Made by a program: the position numbers and the translations under genes
Assembly (NCBI GenBank): GCA_043228905.1
Contig: JBHGNT010000008.1
Span: 7,440,001-7,504,000 of the forward strand
Reading direction: 5' to 3'
From: Azolla caroliniana
Lineage: Eukaryota > Polypodiophyta
Length of the DNA stretch: 64,000 nucleotides
Shown here: in pieces, positions 42,808-54,046 of the stretch
Numbering within the stretch: position 1 is the stretch's first letter
Layout: each line of letters begins with the position of its first letter
The notes under the pieces: generated by a model
What the model saw: the letters and a program-made list of their open reading frames with translations, nothing else
What the model was told of the DNA's origin: nothing
Databases searched by the model: none

Positions 42808-43578
42808 TTGCACGTCGATCCCACATGCCTTGATCATCATCTCTATTCGACCAGAACTTCCATCGGTCCTCTCATTGATCAACTCCCTCGATCGGAATGC
42901 TTGACTCGAAAATCTCCTTTGGTTAGCAAATCTTTCTCGACATGAACATTCTTGTTTTGTCAGCACACGATCTTCATCATGGGTCGAAAATCGCGTTGTG
43001 TGTATGTGTTCTTCCTTGTATTTTGTGTAAGAAGTTTCGTATTTTCAAAATTTTGGATGGCCTTGGGTTTTTAAAATTCTATTATATACCCTCGTGTTTT
43101 TACATTTCTCCCTATGCCCCTCATGTTTGTGAAATTTTTCAAATGCCCTTGTCTCTCTCTTTTTTCTTATGATTATTATTATTATTTCCTGTTTTATTTT
43201 ATTCATACTTTCGTTATTTTGTGTTGTTATGTTTAGGTCATATTTTTTTCCCTCCCTTTTCTATGTCTATCTCCATCTACTTCGATTTCTTCCTCTTGTC
43301 TGTTTCTTTATTTTCTTCTTTTCCAAAAATTTCCCCTGTTTGTCTATGTGTGCATCTTCTTTTTCTCTACTTTTCTCTTTCTTCCTTGCTTCTTATTGCA
43401 TCTCTTTCTCCGACTGTTTTGTATTTTTCTTCGTCGTCCATTTATCCTCTCTTCTTCCTCTATTTCTTCTTCTTCTTTTCTTTTGTTATGCTAGTGTCTT
43501 TACTCTGGGCTGGACTTAGCCTCAAACACAGGGTGTCCATTCCGAAACACTTCACCAAAGGGGTGGTTAAGGGATGAA
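42808..43578. other. Tail of element H, then pyrimidine-rich sequence
   Basis: Immediately upstream of the H hairpin (42808-42966, minus strand) a short arginine/serine-rich reading is open but matches nothing I recognise. From about 43140 to 43500 the + strand is strongly pyrimidine-rich (TTCTTCTTC-type). No gene is supported. Confidence 0.4.
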
Positions 43579-43978
43579 TGTTATTCGGTTATCCGATTCC
43601 GATCCGACTAACTCGGGTTACTTCCAGATTGTTAAGACAAAGCAGATTAGATATAACACGCATAAGGTTAACAATTGAAGCGCAGAACGACAAGTACACC
43701 AGAGACCCAATAGAATTAAAAAAGAACACTGAAACTGGTATTACGTCCTCTAACAATTACATCAATTGTGGATCCTTTTATAGGCATTTGGTAGGAATTA
43801 CAAAACAGTGCCTTACCGGCTACCGACACTATTAATCGGTGTGGATCCGGATCGGTACAACTATCCAGATACGCCCGTTCTTATAATATTTCCTAACTAA
43901 TAATTATGCTTCTAATAATATTATTCTCTGAATCATCCTTGTATACATTATCCCTCCGGATCATACTCTAGGCTAACA
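43579..43978 (-). mobile_element. 3' LTR of A-like element X
   Basis: It is 400 bp with TGTTAGCC...GAATAACA termini on the minus strand; the last eight bases match element A. It has a TATAAAAGG box near 43775-43783. It is preceded on the minus strand by the hairpin and extra-ORF tail. No second LTR is found. Confidence 0.75.
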
Positions 43979-43981
43979 CAT

Positions 43982-44003
43982 GGCACGCCCGTGGGACAGT
44001 GCC
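43982..44003 (-). other. Conserved pre-LTR stem-loop (X copy)
   Basis: GGCAC pairs perfectly with GTGCC around TGTCCCACGGGC, three bases before the LTR. Flanking GACGTGCAAGG is also shared with A and H. Confidence 0.8.
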
Positions 44004-45215
44004 TTGCACGTCAAACCCACAGGTATGTCCAGTATGTCTAGGATGTCCAAGATACTTTGATCCAAAAGCTCGAGTGGTTCTTCTATCCGCAACAGGTGCT
44101 CCTTCGACTGTTGTTGTTGCTCCACTTCAGCACCTTCCTGCTGGTCTGTTCCGGCTCCTTCCCTTTGCTCATTTTCGGCCCTCTCCGGTTGTAACTCAGG
44201 TTGTGGCTGTGGTTGTGGTTGTTGCTCCTCATCACTAATGTTAATGGCCTCTACTCGCCTTTCCGCTTCCTTCCGCTGGCACTCGCGTTCATATCTCTCA
44301 AACTGCAGTTGTGTGTCGAGCTGATCATCTTCAAGCCTTTCGATGATCTTCCGGACAACCTCAATTTGTGTTTTGGCCAAGGCATAAAAGTCATCTGACA
44401 ACTCTTCCCGGATGGTCACAATGCTTTCTCATCCATTTTGTAAAAATGGTCGCCGACCTTCTTTCGGTTCTCCGCATCTGCCCGGAGTATCTGGAGTTTT
44501 GCCACTTGTTGCGACCATTGATTCCACACTATCGCCAAACAATCTTCTATCTTTGTCTTGTCCGGTTCCCCATGCCATGACGATCATCCGGATTCTATCG
44601 ATGCCCAACTTTGTTTTGTCGTTCATGGCCTCTTTTTCATTCTTAAGCAGTTTGATGAGGTCGGCAACAACGATTACTTGCACTTCATACGAGCCCTCAA
44701 TTTGGTTTGATAGGTTGTTTGCACCCTATCCAAAACCACCTTCTAACATTCCAACCCCTGGTAGTGTTGCAATGTGAGCTCCATCCTTTCTTTTGCCGCT
44801 TGCTCCATCACCTTCGTCGTCATCTCAACCATCATCTTCCCTTGATCTGTCAGTGCCTCTGTTTTTTTCTTTAACTCTGTGTGGGCCTCCTTTAGCTTCT
44901 CTTGTTGCCGGTCATAATCGGACCCCAGCTTCTTATGTTCCACCTCCAGCTGCTGATGGTCCTGGTACAACTTCCCGAAGTCCTCTGTTTTCCGTTTTAG
45001 GTACTAGTTGACCTGTGACCGCAACTAATCATCCCGATCCTTCTACTGCCGGACTTCTTCCTTGAGCCTTTCTGTTTCTGTCTCCGCCATTCTCTGCAGC
45101 TTATCCTTCTCTTGTAGCAAGTTCTCTCTTTCCTCCTTCAGACGATCATTGTTTGCTTGAATCTTCCAGAGACTTTCCTTGGTTCTTCGTTTTTCTTCCT
45201 CAGTTGTCTTCCTGT

Positions 45216-45258
<43 letters not shown>

Positions 45259-45848
45259 GTGCTTCTTTATTGGCCAACTTCTCCCTTAACGTTTGCAGTT
45301 CTTTCTCTTGCTCACTTTCTTTTTCCGGTTCTCCTGGCTCTGTTCTTGAGCTTGTGCTCTAGCCCATATTTGACATGAGCACTGCGAACTCCTTGGCCCT
45401 TGCCAGCTCTTCCTCCAGACACCGGATCCACTTCTAGGCCTTATCCAGTTCTTCGATTGTTGCCAACAACCGTTCTGTATGTTTCCGCTCTAGTCGTTGT
45501 TCTTCTTCCATCCGGTTAGCCACACTGAAAACCTGCTTTCCGAGCCACTCCAACCATTGCCGGCAGATTTCATGTTGTGCACGTACAACAAACTGTTGCA
45601 CTGGCTTCGACATCGGTTCTTGCTCCACCCCGAGCCTCTATCTAACCGGCTCCTCTCGTTCCGGTTGGCGTTCATTGTGTTATTGTTGTATTTAAAGACC
45701 CGATGATATATGTCTTTCTTTCTCCGGTTCTTGTTGAACCATCTTCACCACTTTCGATCTTTCCGTTGGTTCTTTCTCCGGTCTGGGCTCCACCACCGTT
45801 GAGTGGGGAATCGATATATTGTCCTTCCCCGGACTTGATCCTTCCCCA
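44004..45848 (-). pseudogene. Element X extra ORF, coiled-coil and C-terminal part
   Basis: Reading down the minus strand: QWLEWLGKQV (about 45560), LLATIEELDKA, a coiled coil interrupted by stops and a (CT)n stretch (45220-45256), then LIKLLKNEKEAMNDKTKLGIDRIR (about 44650) and EELSDDFYALAKTQIEVV, RLEDDQLDTQLQFERYERE, a PQ-rich stretch and LLDQSILDILDILD. Each block aligns in order with the aORF of element A. Multiple stops and frame changes make it a pseudogene. Confidence 0.8.
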
Positions 45849-46372
45849 TGTTGCTCAGTTTTGATGAGAAAAACGTGGAATATTGGTCGGCCACAACCGA
45901 GTCTTGAACACCTCGATGAAAACGAAGAACACAGAAATGGGAACTAAAGAGAGAACATAGCAATGAGACAGGATGTTTACGTGGAAAACCCTAATAGGGA
46001 AAAACCACGGGGGCCCACGGACTCCAACTATCACTATATGAGAGGAAATACAAAGTGGAGGCACAAACGACGGTTACAACAGAGAGTGCTCATAGCTACT
46101 CTCTCTTTCTCTCTCTCTCTCTGTCGCTCTTTGTACAACAGTTCCAACAACACTAATAACAACAGTTCCTTGCTCTACTATTTTTATTTAAAGTGATTGC
46201 CCTAAGTCAGATTTATACTTATATGAACTTAGGGCTATTTACAAATATAGCCTCAATAGGCTTACTCAAAACTTATTTACAGATATGTCTTCTCTTCTGG
46301 TTCTCTTCCGGTTCTCACCGGGTCCTCTTTATTCATCACCGGATCCCATCCGAAGAGACAGATTTCCCAACA
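45849..46372 (-). repeat. LTR-like repeat L1
   Basis: It is 524 bp with TGTTG...CAACA ends. It contains TTTACGTGGAAAACC/GGGAAAAACCAC, a CT-rich tract and CTATTTACAAATATAGCC. A diverged copy (L2, roughly 75-80% alike by eye) lies at 59743-60292. The two may be the LTRs of element Y, because joining the outer flanks restores an extra-ORF reading (TPAVPPHG-EGSSPGKDN). The flanking 5-mers CCCCA and TACCA are only a weak target duplication. Confidence 0.55.
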
Positions 46373-46553
46373 AGTTTTGCGTCTCCTCGGCCGACGCTGG
46401 AGGGTTTCTTCTTCTTCCTCCTCTTCCACGGTTTCCTGGTGTGCTTGTCTCACTGGTTCCGCCTGCTCTCTTTCCTGCCAGTGCAACTTAAACTTGATTG
46501 GCTTCGTCGTCTTCTTCGGAACTTTTTCCGCTGTCTCTTGTCTCTGTGTATCT
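46373..46553 (-). pseudogene. Element Y extra ORF, middle fragment
   Basis: HWQEREQAEPVRQAHQETVEEEEEEETLQRRPRRR matches, in pieces, the acidic/basic linker of element A's aORF (EEETEEPEEHLQRRSRSR). It is separated from its N-terminal part (58220-58850) by the copia insertion. Confidence 0.65.
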
Positions 46554-46949
46554 TGTTATGAAGGCGCTCCGACTCTTCTTTGTGCACATCGGATCATGAT
46601 CTTCTGGATCGTTAGTCGTGCTCAAGATAGAAAAGGAAGGGGAAGGAGACTTACCTTTGTAGCAAACCAAAAAGCTTCTATTTCGTTACACGCAGAGAAA
46701 CCTCTCTCGTTTGTTTTTTCTTACAATGACACTCTCTCATTTCTCCTACTACTCTCTTACTTTTTTTTACCTAAGTATATAAGTGACATATATATGCAGC
46801 TAATTAGCCGTGAGTAGCTAAATAGTTGCGAATAGCTAAATAGTAGTTGTACTTATATGTCCACTAGTAGCTAATTTCCTAATAGCTACTATAGGAGGTC
46901 TCACTTACCAATATGCAACATATGCTTTTGTTGAGCTTGTTTCTCAACA
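46554..46949 (-). repeat. Copia 3' LTR
   Basis: It is 396 bp. The adjacent tract (46950-46969) reads AAGTTGAGCTTGAGAGGGAG on the minus strand: the polypurine tract. Bases 46930-46939 and 46958-46967 form a perfect 10-bp inverted repeat across the junction. Confidence 0.92.
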
Positions 46950-46967
46950 CTCCCTCTCAAGCTCAAC

Positions 46968-47650
46968 TTAACCTTTCTTGAGGCCATCTTCAATCTTCTT
47001 TTCTTCATGCTTTTCAACTATCATACCAATGCTTATAACTCCCATCATGTTCCGAAACTGTGTATGTTTTTCTATGCTCAGTCCCTTCGTAAGAATATCA
47101 GCCACTTGCTTATTTGTGCCTACATACAACATATCCACTTCTCCATCAATCAATTTTTCCCTAACAAAGTAATAATGCACTTCAATGTGCTTTGTTCTTG
47201 CATGGAACACTGGGTTTTTTGGGAGCTGAATGTTGCTCATATTGTCATACCAAATTGTGATTGCACCATCTATATACTCTCCCAAATCAGCAAGCAATCT
47301 TCTGATCCATACCTCTTCACACGTGGCTATTGTAGCTCCTCTATATTCAGCTTCAATACTTGATAATGCAACAATAGCTTGTTTCTTGCTACCGCATGAA
47401 ATAACTGCACTTCCCAATGTAAACATAAATCCACTTGTGGATCTTCTATCAGTTTGTCTTCCAGCCCAATCAACATCTGTATATCCTTCCATCTTTATGT
47501 CCAGATCAGCCCGGTAAAACAGTCCATAGTTTTGAGTAGCTTTTACATACCTCAAAATTCTTCTAATGCAGTCCAAATGTGGCTTTGTTGGTTGTTGCAT
47601 AAACTGGCTGACTAATCCAACATCATAACTCAAATCAGGTCTTGTTATAG
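46968..47650 (-). pseudogene. Copia RNase H and C-terminus
   Basis: Residues include DVDWAGRQTDRRSTSGFMF, SSIEAEYRGA, YDNMSNIQL, HARTKHIEVHYYFVREKL and NKQVADILTKGL, the usual copia RNase H motifs with catalytic D, E and D. The fragment itself is open; a stop near 47650 separates it from the RT. Confidence 0.9.
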
Positions 47651-47659
47651 TCGATTATA

Positions 47660-48239
47660 TGAGGTTGCCCACCATAGACCTGTACATGTTTACATCTTCT
47701 ATTTTGGCTCCCAAATCAGCCCTCAATTTGCAGTTCTTATCTAGTGGTACATCAATAGGTTTGCATCCAAGCATACCATACTTCTTCACATAGTTGTTGC
47801 ATACTGTTTTTGCAACATATATATACCACTTTCAGATATGATCATCTCAATACCAAGAAAGTATCTCAACTCTCCTAAATCCTTCATATGAAATTGCATT
47901 TCAAGGTTTTTCTTAAGCTTCCTTATTTCATCCATAGAATCACATCCAATGATTAAGTCATCAGCATATATCAAGATAACAACAATGCAATCATTTATCT
48001 TCTTTACATACAGTGATGGATCAACTTTTGACATTTTGAAGGCAATTTTTTTCAGAGATTCTGAAAGTTCTTTTTGCCATGATCTCGGTGCTTGTTTCAA
48101 TCCATAGAGAGCCCTTTTCAGCTTACCAACATACTCTGGATGCTTCTTATCTTCAAAACTTGGTGGTTGACAAATATACAATTCGTCTTCCAAGTTACCA
48201 TGTAAAAAAGCATTTTTTATATCCATATGGTGCAGAATC
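47660..48239 (-). pseudogene. Copia RT core, 3' of the C2 insertion
   Basis: DIKNAFLHGNLEDELY, ALYGLKQAPRSWQ and YADDLIIG (YxDD box) identify copia RT. The reading starts right at the C2 insertion (target duplication GAATC) and changes frame near 47786. Confidence 0.92.
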
Positions 48240-48368
48240 TGTCAGGAACTCTATTAAGGCAGAGAAGGAATTAGTACTAAAAGAAGGATTAGTACTATTG
48301 TTGGGGAATAGTACTAAGACAGAGAAGGATTAGTACTATGAGAGGTGTCGAACTTTGAGAGAAGGAAT

Positions 48369-48424
<56 letters not shown>

Positions 48425-48725
48425 TGATGCGAAAGATATATGTATTATATGACGGAAGATATACAACAGTAGTTAGAAGGCTTAAGACTGGCGTTGAACC
48501 GATTTGGTTCGAACTAATGCCTTGCACCTCCTTTTATAGTGTCTTCAGGAATACTCCTGAAGTTTCTAGAATGTTCCAGAGAAATCTGGAATATACATCA
48601 ATTTCCTAATAAAACCTAAATGAAAATAATATCCTTCAAATTACAACTCATAACCTAATGGTAAAGTCTCGACCCGTGTAACAAAAGGTTATGGGTTCGA
48701 GTCTAGTTATGACATAGTTATGACA
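48240..48725 (-). repeat. C2 left LTR (3' LTR)
   Basis: It has a single copy of the segment duplicated in C1. Antisense tRNA-like boxes: A 48651-48661, B 48694-48704. Confidence 0.95.
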
Positions 48726-51700
48726 CTATCCTCCCTTTAAAACGACGAGTTTCACGAGTCGTTTTGGATTGAGGACCCGGTTTCTCGGGATATCGTCGAT
48801 GGAAGTCTTCTAGAAGAGCACGAGCATTGGTCACATTCTCGATCGGTTCCCAAGTACGCTCGCTGGGACTATATCCTAGCCAATCGACTAGATAGTAGAG
48901 CTTGTTGCGAACAATCTTGGAATCGAGGATGGCAGCGACCTCATACTCAGGTCCATCTTCGAGCTCGATAGGAGGTGGAGGTTGTATAGTACGTCCTGGG
49001 ATAGTGCTCTCGTGATAGGGTTCGAGGAGAGAACTATGAAACACCGGGTGTATCCGAAGTTGCGGAGGTAGCTCGAGACGAAAAGCGACATCATTAATCT
49101 TTCCGATAATACGGAAAGGACCTAATCGTCGATAATCCAACTTCTCACATGGGCGAGTAGTCTTGATGTGTCGTCGTAGCAGCCACACCCGATCTCCAAT
49201 GTTAAAACTGGATGGAAGTCGATGACGATCTGCGTAGTCCTTGTGTGATTGTTGAGCTTGCTGGAGTTGAGTAGATAAATCCGCTTGTATCTTGCGTAAC
49301 CGCTCCAAACGATCCTCCGCGTAAGGATTTGTGGACACTTCTGGGGTTTCAAGGACACACCACCGGGGATGATATCCCGTATAAGCGTAGAATGGCGTGA
49401 CTTTAGTCGATGCGTGGATAGCGTTATTATAGGCAAATTCGGCAAACGGAAGAATATCTGCCCAGTCATTCTGATGATAGTTGAGAAAGCACCGCAGATA
49501 CTGCTCCAGTGTTTGATTTGTTCGTTCGGCTTGACCGTCGGTTTGTGGGTGGTAGCCGGAGGAGAGGTTACAAGTGACCTTCAGCATTTTAAAAAGGTGC
49601 TTCCAGAATTTTGACACAAACTGGGGTCCACGATCGCTGATGATATTATCAGGGAGTCCATGATGCCGACATACTTCCCGCATGACAATTTCGGCGGTGT
49701 CTTCACTAGATATTTCTTTAGTACATGGTAAGAAATGAGCCATCTTCGTATATCGATCCACCACTGTGAGAATCGCACTGAATCCCTTAGAGACTGGAAG
49801 ATCTGTAATGAAGTCAAGAGCAATGGATTGCCATGGCTTGCTTGGAATTGGTAATGGTTCTAATAAACCATATGGATGATGTCTTGGCATTTTCGCTCTG
49901 CAGCATGTATCGCAAGTCCGAACAAAATCTTCGACAAATTGTCGCATACGGGGCCACCAGAATGATCGTTGTACTAAATCTAATGTTTTAGTACTACCAA
50001 AATGTCCTGCTGTATATGTGTCATGGCAGTTTTGTACTACTCGAAGGCGGCAAGAACCATTAGGAACATACAAAAGTTCTTTAAAGAAGAGTAATCCATC
50101 ACAGTATTTGAATTGCCGATAATCCGTACCTGGTGATTGTGATTGTGAACATGACGCTCGAGAGGGGTCAATTTGTGCTAGTATAGCTTGGGCGAAAGCG
50201 TCAGTCTTCAAGTCCTCACGTATAGTATTGGTAATGTCGGAATCCACGGGCATGTCAAAGATCTGTGCTGCTTGCAGTCGTGCTGGACCCAAGATTACTT
50301 GCTTCTGGTTATCGAAAGCTGGCTCACCGGGACGTGGTGTTAGATACGAACGCCGTGATAATGCATCTGCCTTCCCTTGGTGCTTCCCCGGACGATATGT
50401 AATTTTGAAGTCGAAGCGTGTGAGGAAATGGGCCCACCGAGCTTGACGTCGATTCAGTACACGAGCATCTTGAAAGTAGGCAAGGTTCTTGTGGTCACTG
50501 AATACAGTGACCTGATGAGGAGATCCCTCCAGGAAATGCCTCCATTGCATAAAAGAATCAACTATTGCTAATAGCTCTTTATCATGAATTTCGTAGTTGA
50601 TTTCGGCGGCGTCAAACTTACGGGAGTGGAAAGCCACAGGATGTAGCTTCTCGTCGTTACCCTGTTGTGACAGAATGCTCCCCAATGCGAAATCCGATGC
50701 ATCAGCTTCGATAATGAATGGTTTTTCCGGATCCACATGACCTAAAATTGGAGCTGATGTAAACGCCTTCTTAAGACTCTCGAAAGCCATGTCCGTCTCT
50801 TTAGACCAAATGAATGATTGTCCCTTCCTGGTGAGCTGTGTGAGAGGCAGCACAATTTTTGAGTAATTTTGTATGAACTTCCGGTAGAAATTTGCAAAGC
50901 CTAGGAAGCATTGCACATCCCGCACCGAACGCGGAGTGTGCCATTCTATCACCGTTTTGACCTTGGCTGGGTCCATAGATATGCCTTCTGAGGAGATGAC
51001 ATAGCCGAGAAACTCCACTTGGTTGCACCCGAAACTACATTTCTCTAACTTTGCATACAGACCATGTTCTCGAAGTCGTTTTAGTACTAATAGTACATGA
51101 GAATCATGTTCTTCTTGGGTCTTTGAATAAACCAGTAGATCATCCAAATAGATGATCAAAAAATCATCCAAGAGGTCTCGAAATATATCATTCGCCATGT
51201 GCTGGAAGACTGCCGGCGCATTAGTGAGTCCGAACGGCATGACCGTATACTCGAAGTGCCCATATCTGGTGCGAAACGCGGTCTTCCATTCATCTCCTGG
51301 TCGGATCCGTACGAGGTTATAGGCTCCTCGTAAGTCGATCTTCGTGAAGAACCTGGCACCGTTGATCCGTTCTAAAAGACTTGAGATAAGGGGAAGAGCA
51401 TACCTATTTCTTACTGTGACCTTATTCAAGCCACGGTAATCTACAACGAGTCGAAGCGAGCCATCTTTTTTCTTGACGAAGAAAATGGGTGCGCCGGCTG
51501 GAGATTTCGAATGCCGAATGAAACCGTTCTCCAAATTCTCCTCTATATAGGCTCGAAGGACTTCTAGCTCGGTTGGTGACAAATTGTAGATCGGCCCCCA
51601 TGGCGGCTCTTTTCCCGGTTGTAAGTCGATGGCGCAGTCGTACGGCCGATGATGAGGAAGTGTGTTGGCTTGTACTTTATCGAACACATCAGCATACTGA

Positions 51701-52275
51701 CGATACTTCTCGGGAAGTTGAACGGTGGACTCCTCTTTGGTGGTGCTGGAGGGTTGTACTGATATTGCAAAGAGAAACATTTCCTCCTTGCGCCCTTCCT
51801 CACGCAACTGACGTAGCGAAATGGTTGCAACCTTCTGGGTAGATCCTTGGGTTTGTCGCAACCGGATTTCCCTTGTCCTCCAATCTATGTCTGGGTCATG
51901 TAACTCGAACCATGGTAATCCTAAAACTATGGGATGTTCTGGAATACTAATAATATTAAATGATACTACACATGTTAAGTTATCTAGGACAATATTAACG
52001 GGTTCCGACTCTTCTATGATATTACCAGAAGCAATGGGACGACCATCAATGACTACTACTGAGGCTGGACATGGGAGCTTTCTTAGAGATATCTGATGAG
52101 CTCGGGCAAAATTCCTATCCATGAAGCAAGAATTAGCTCCGGAATCTAGAAGGGCTAAGGTATGTACTGGAGGGGTACTTTTAGTACTAACTGCTACTTG
52201 GACTACGAACACATCACTAACTTGCTTAGAGGGAATGGAACCACTAATGGGCTGCACAGATCTAGGGCTGTCCAA
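48718..52275 (-). CDS. C2 Pol with chromodomain
   Basis: It is identical in predicted sequence to C1 pol over 1185 residues, with all catalytic motifs and the C-terminal chromodomain. The stop codon again lies in the LTR. Since C1 and C2 are both intact, either could supply proteins to the family. Confidence 0.96.
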   Translation of the reverse strand: MDSPRSVQPISGSIPSKQVSDVFVVQVAVSTKSTPPVHTLALLDSGANSCFMDRNFARAHQISLRKLPCPASVVVIDGRPIASGNIIEESEPVNIVLDNLTCVVSFNIISIPEHPIVLGLPWFELHDPDIDWRTREIRLRQTQGSTQKVATISLRQLREEGRKEEMFLFAISVQPSSTTKEESTVQLPEKYRQYADVFDKVQANTLPHHRPYDCAIDLQPGKEPPWGPIYNLSPTELEVLRAYIEENLENGFIRHSKSPAGAPIFFVKKKDGSLRLVVDYRGLNKVTVRNRYALPLISSLLERINGARFFTKIDLRGAYNLVRIRPGDEWKTAFRTRYGHFEYTVMPFGLTNAPAVFQHMANDIFRDLLDDFLIIYLDDLLVYSKTQEEHDSHVLLVLKRLREHGLYAKLEKCSFGCNQVEFLGYVISSEGISMDPAKVKTVIEWHTPRSVRDVQCFLGFANFYRKFIQNYSKIVLPLTQLTRKGQSFIWSKETDMAFESLKKAFTSAPILGHVDPEKPFIIEADASDFALGSILSQQGNDEKLHPVAFHSRKFDAAEINYEIHDKELLAIVDSFMQWRHFLEGSPHQVTVFSDHKNLAYFQDARVLNRRQARWAHFLTRFDFKITYRPGKHQGKADALSRRSYLTPRPGEPAFDNQKQVILGPARLQAAQIFDMPVDSDITNTIREDLKTDAFAQAILAQIDPSRASCSQSQSPGTDYRQFKYCDGLLFFKELLYVPNGSCRLRVVQNCHDTYTAGHFGSTKTLDLVQRSFWWPRMRQFVEDFVRTCDTCCRAKMPRHHPYGLLEPLPIPSKPWQSIALDFITDLPVSKGFSAILTVVDRYTKMAHFLPCTKEISSEDTAEIVMREVCRHHGLPDNIISDRGPQFVSKFWKHLFKMLKVTCNLSSGYHPQTDGQAERTNQTLEQYLRCFLNYHQNDWADILPFAEFAYNNAIHASTKVTPFYAYTGYHPRWCVLETPEVSTNPYAEDRLERLRKIQADLSTQLQQAQQSHKDYADRHRLPSSFNIGDRVWLLRRHIKTTRPCEKLDYRRLGPFRIIGKINDVAFRLELPPQLRIHPVFHSSLLEPYHESTIPGRTIQPPPPIELEDGPEYEVAAILDSKIVRNKLYYLVDWLGYSPSERTWEPIENVTNARALLEDFHRRYPEKPGPQSKTTRETRRFKGRIVS

Positions 52276-52301
52276 CCAAACGGCTCCTATTTTGGCTGGA
52301 C

Positions 52302-53471
52302 TTAGTCGTTTAACTCTTCTTCTAATTGGCTAAGGACATCAAATTTGTTTGCGAGATTCGGACTATTAGTACTATTAGGACTATTATGACTATGAGGATT
52401 ATCAGAGATTCCTACTGACATAGACTCGGGTTTAGTATAGTCAGAACTAACAATGACTTGGTTTACCTGCCTTCTTGGTCTATGGGGACAGTTTATCGCG
52501 ATATGCCCTGGTCCACCGCAATAAAGGCATAATCGGTTTGTTCGGCGTCGTTGCTTTTCCTCCTCCGATAGCGGCCCACGACGACGTGTAGTGTCAATTT
52601 CCATTGGAGTTGGAGTACTTACTGGAGGCGCATTATGTGACTCCCTTTGAAAAGGTTTCGCTACCATTGAGGCATAGGTAGGCTCGGATCTTGCCCTCGG
52701 CATCTGAAATTGTCGTTCCGAACGTCGCTCGAAGAGGCGGTTGTCACATCTGACCGCTCGACTGATTGCTTCTGTTAATGATTTTGGCTCTTCAGGGAAA
52801 GTCAAGAGTAAATCCTTGACATCGTTGCGTAGACCATAGCGGAACTGCTCCATCAATGCTTGATCATCCCAGGGGATATCGGCGGCGAGTAGGCGGAAAT
52901 CTGCAGCATATGCGGAGGCTGGACGGTCACCTTGGCGTAATCGCCGGATTTTGTTGATTGCAGTCCTTATGCTGTCAGTATCTCCAAAACATGCTTTAAA
53001 CTCACTTATGAATTCTTCAAAATTATTTAGTACTGGAGATTCCTTTTCTAGTAGCGGTGCGAACCATGCTAATGCTGAGCCAGTTAACAACGTGCCTACT
53101 AAACCCACTCGTGATGCATCGGTGGGATATCGGGACGGATGCATTTGAATAACTAACCGTACCTGGTTAAGAAACCCTCTAAACTGCGATCGCGTTCCAT
53201 CGAACTTCGTGGGAAGGCCAATCTTGGGTTCTTTATGAATCCCTTGTGCTCCGTGCCCTTGTTGTTGCATTGCTACGATGGTTGCTTCGAGTTGTTGCAC
53301 GCGTAACGCAAGTTCCCCATGCTGTTGTTGCGTTTGCTGCTTTTCTAAGGAAATTTGCTGAAGATCCCCCAACAAGCGTTGATTTTCTTGTTCCAAAGCA
53401 TGAAACTTCTCTTTCAAGCATTGAAATTCCGAGAAAACGGATTGATACTCTTCAGCGCTAACGGTGGCCAT
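52302..53471 (-). CDS. C2 Gag (389 aa)
   Basis: It is identical to C1 Gag, including the coiled-coil N-terminus and the single CCHC knuckle. It is the upstream frame of the element, with pol in the overlapping -1 frame. Confidence 0.95.
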   Translation of the reverse strand: MATVSAEEYQSVFSEFQCLKEKFHALEQENQRLLGDLQQISLEKQQTQQQHGELALRVQQLEATIVAMQQQGHGAQGIHKEPKIGLPTKFDGTRSQFRGFLNQVRLVIQMHPSRYPTDASRVGLVGTLLTGSALAWFAPLLEKESPVLNNFEEFISEFKACFGDTDSIRTAINKIRRLRQGDRPASAYAADFRLLAADIPWDDQALMEQFRYGLRNDVKDLLLTFPEEPKSLTEAISRAVRCDNRLFERRSERQFQMPRARSEPTYASMVAKPFQRESHNAPPVSTPTPMEIDTTRRRGPLSEEEKQRRRTNRLCLYCGGPGHIAINCPHRPRRQVNQVIVSSDYTKPESMSVGISDNPHSHNSPNSTNSPNLANKFDVLSQLEEELND

Positions 53472-53563
53472 GGGATGAAGGAAAAGGGAAATAAGAGACT
53501 AGTAGGAAAGGAGAGAGACAGAAGGAAGAGGGAGACTAGTAGGAGGAAGAAATCGGTTCAAAC

Positions 53564-53696
53564 TGTCAGGAACTCTATTAAGGCAGAGAAGGAATTAGTA
53601 CTAAAAGAAGGATTAGTACTATTGTTGGGGAATAGTACTAAGACAGAGAAGGATTAGTACTATGAGAGGTGTCGAACTTTGAGAGAAGGAATGAGT

Positions 53697-53740
<44 letters not shown>

Positions 53741-54041
53741 TGATGCGAAAGATATATGTATTATATGACGGAAGATATACAACAGTAGTTAGAAGGCTTA
53801 AGAGTGGCGTTGAACCGATTTGGTTCGAACTAATGCCTTGCACCTCCTTTTATAGTGTCTTCAGGAATACTCCTGAAGTTTCTAGAATGTTCCAGAGAAA
53901 TCTGGAATATACATCAATTTCCTAATAAAACCTAAATGAAAATAATATCCTTCAAATTACAACTCATAACCTAATGGTAAAGTCTCGACCCGTGTAACAA
54001 AAGGTTATGGGTTCGAGTCTAGTTATGACATAGTTATGACA
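53564..54041 (-). repeat. C2 right LTR (5' LTR)
   Basis: It is 478 bp. The self-priming segment AAATCGGTTCAA is at 53821-53810 (minus strand), and the PBS is at 53550-53561, two bases outside the LTR. tRNA-like boxes: A 53967-53977, B 54010-54020. Confidence 0.95.
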
Positions 54042-54046
54042 GAATC

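Larger units (their letters stand above)
48240..54041 (-). mobile_element. Chromovirus C2, near-identical to C1
   Basis: LTRs are 48240-48725 (486 bp) and 53564-54041 (478 bp); the target duplication is GAATC (48235-48239, 54042-54046). The 4838-bp internal region has the same length as in C1, and both predicted proteins are identical. Outside the LTRs I noticed one base change (GGAAAAAA vs GGAAGAAA next to the PBS). The two LTRs differ by GA-repeat length, a GTGA unit and one C/G change, so the insertion is very recent. It sits in the RT of the copia element. Confidence 0.97.

Noticed and set aside
43169-43577. Hydrophobic open frames on the + strand
   Set aside because: They come from a pyrimidine-rich low-complexity stretch; the membrane-like look follows from TTC/CTT codons.
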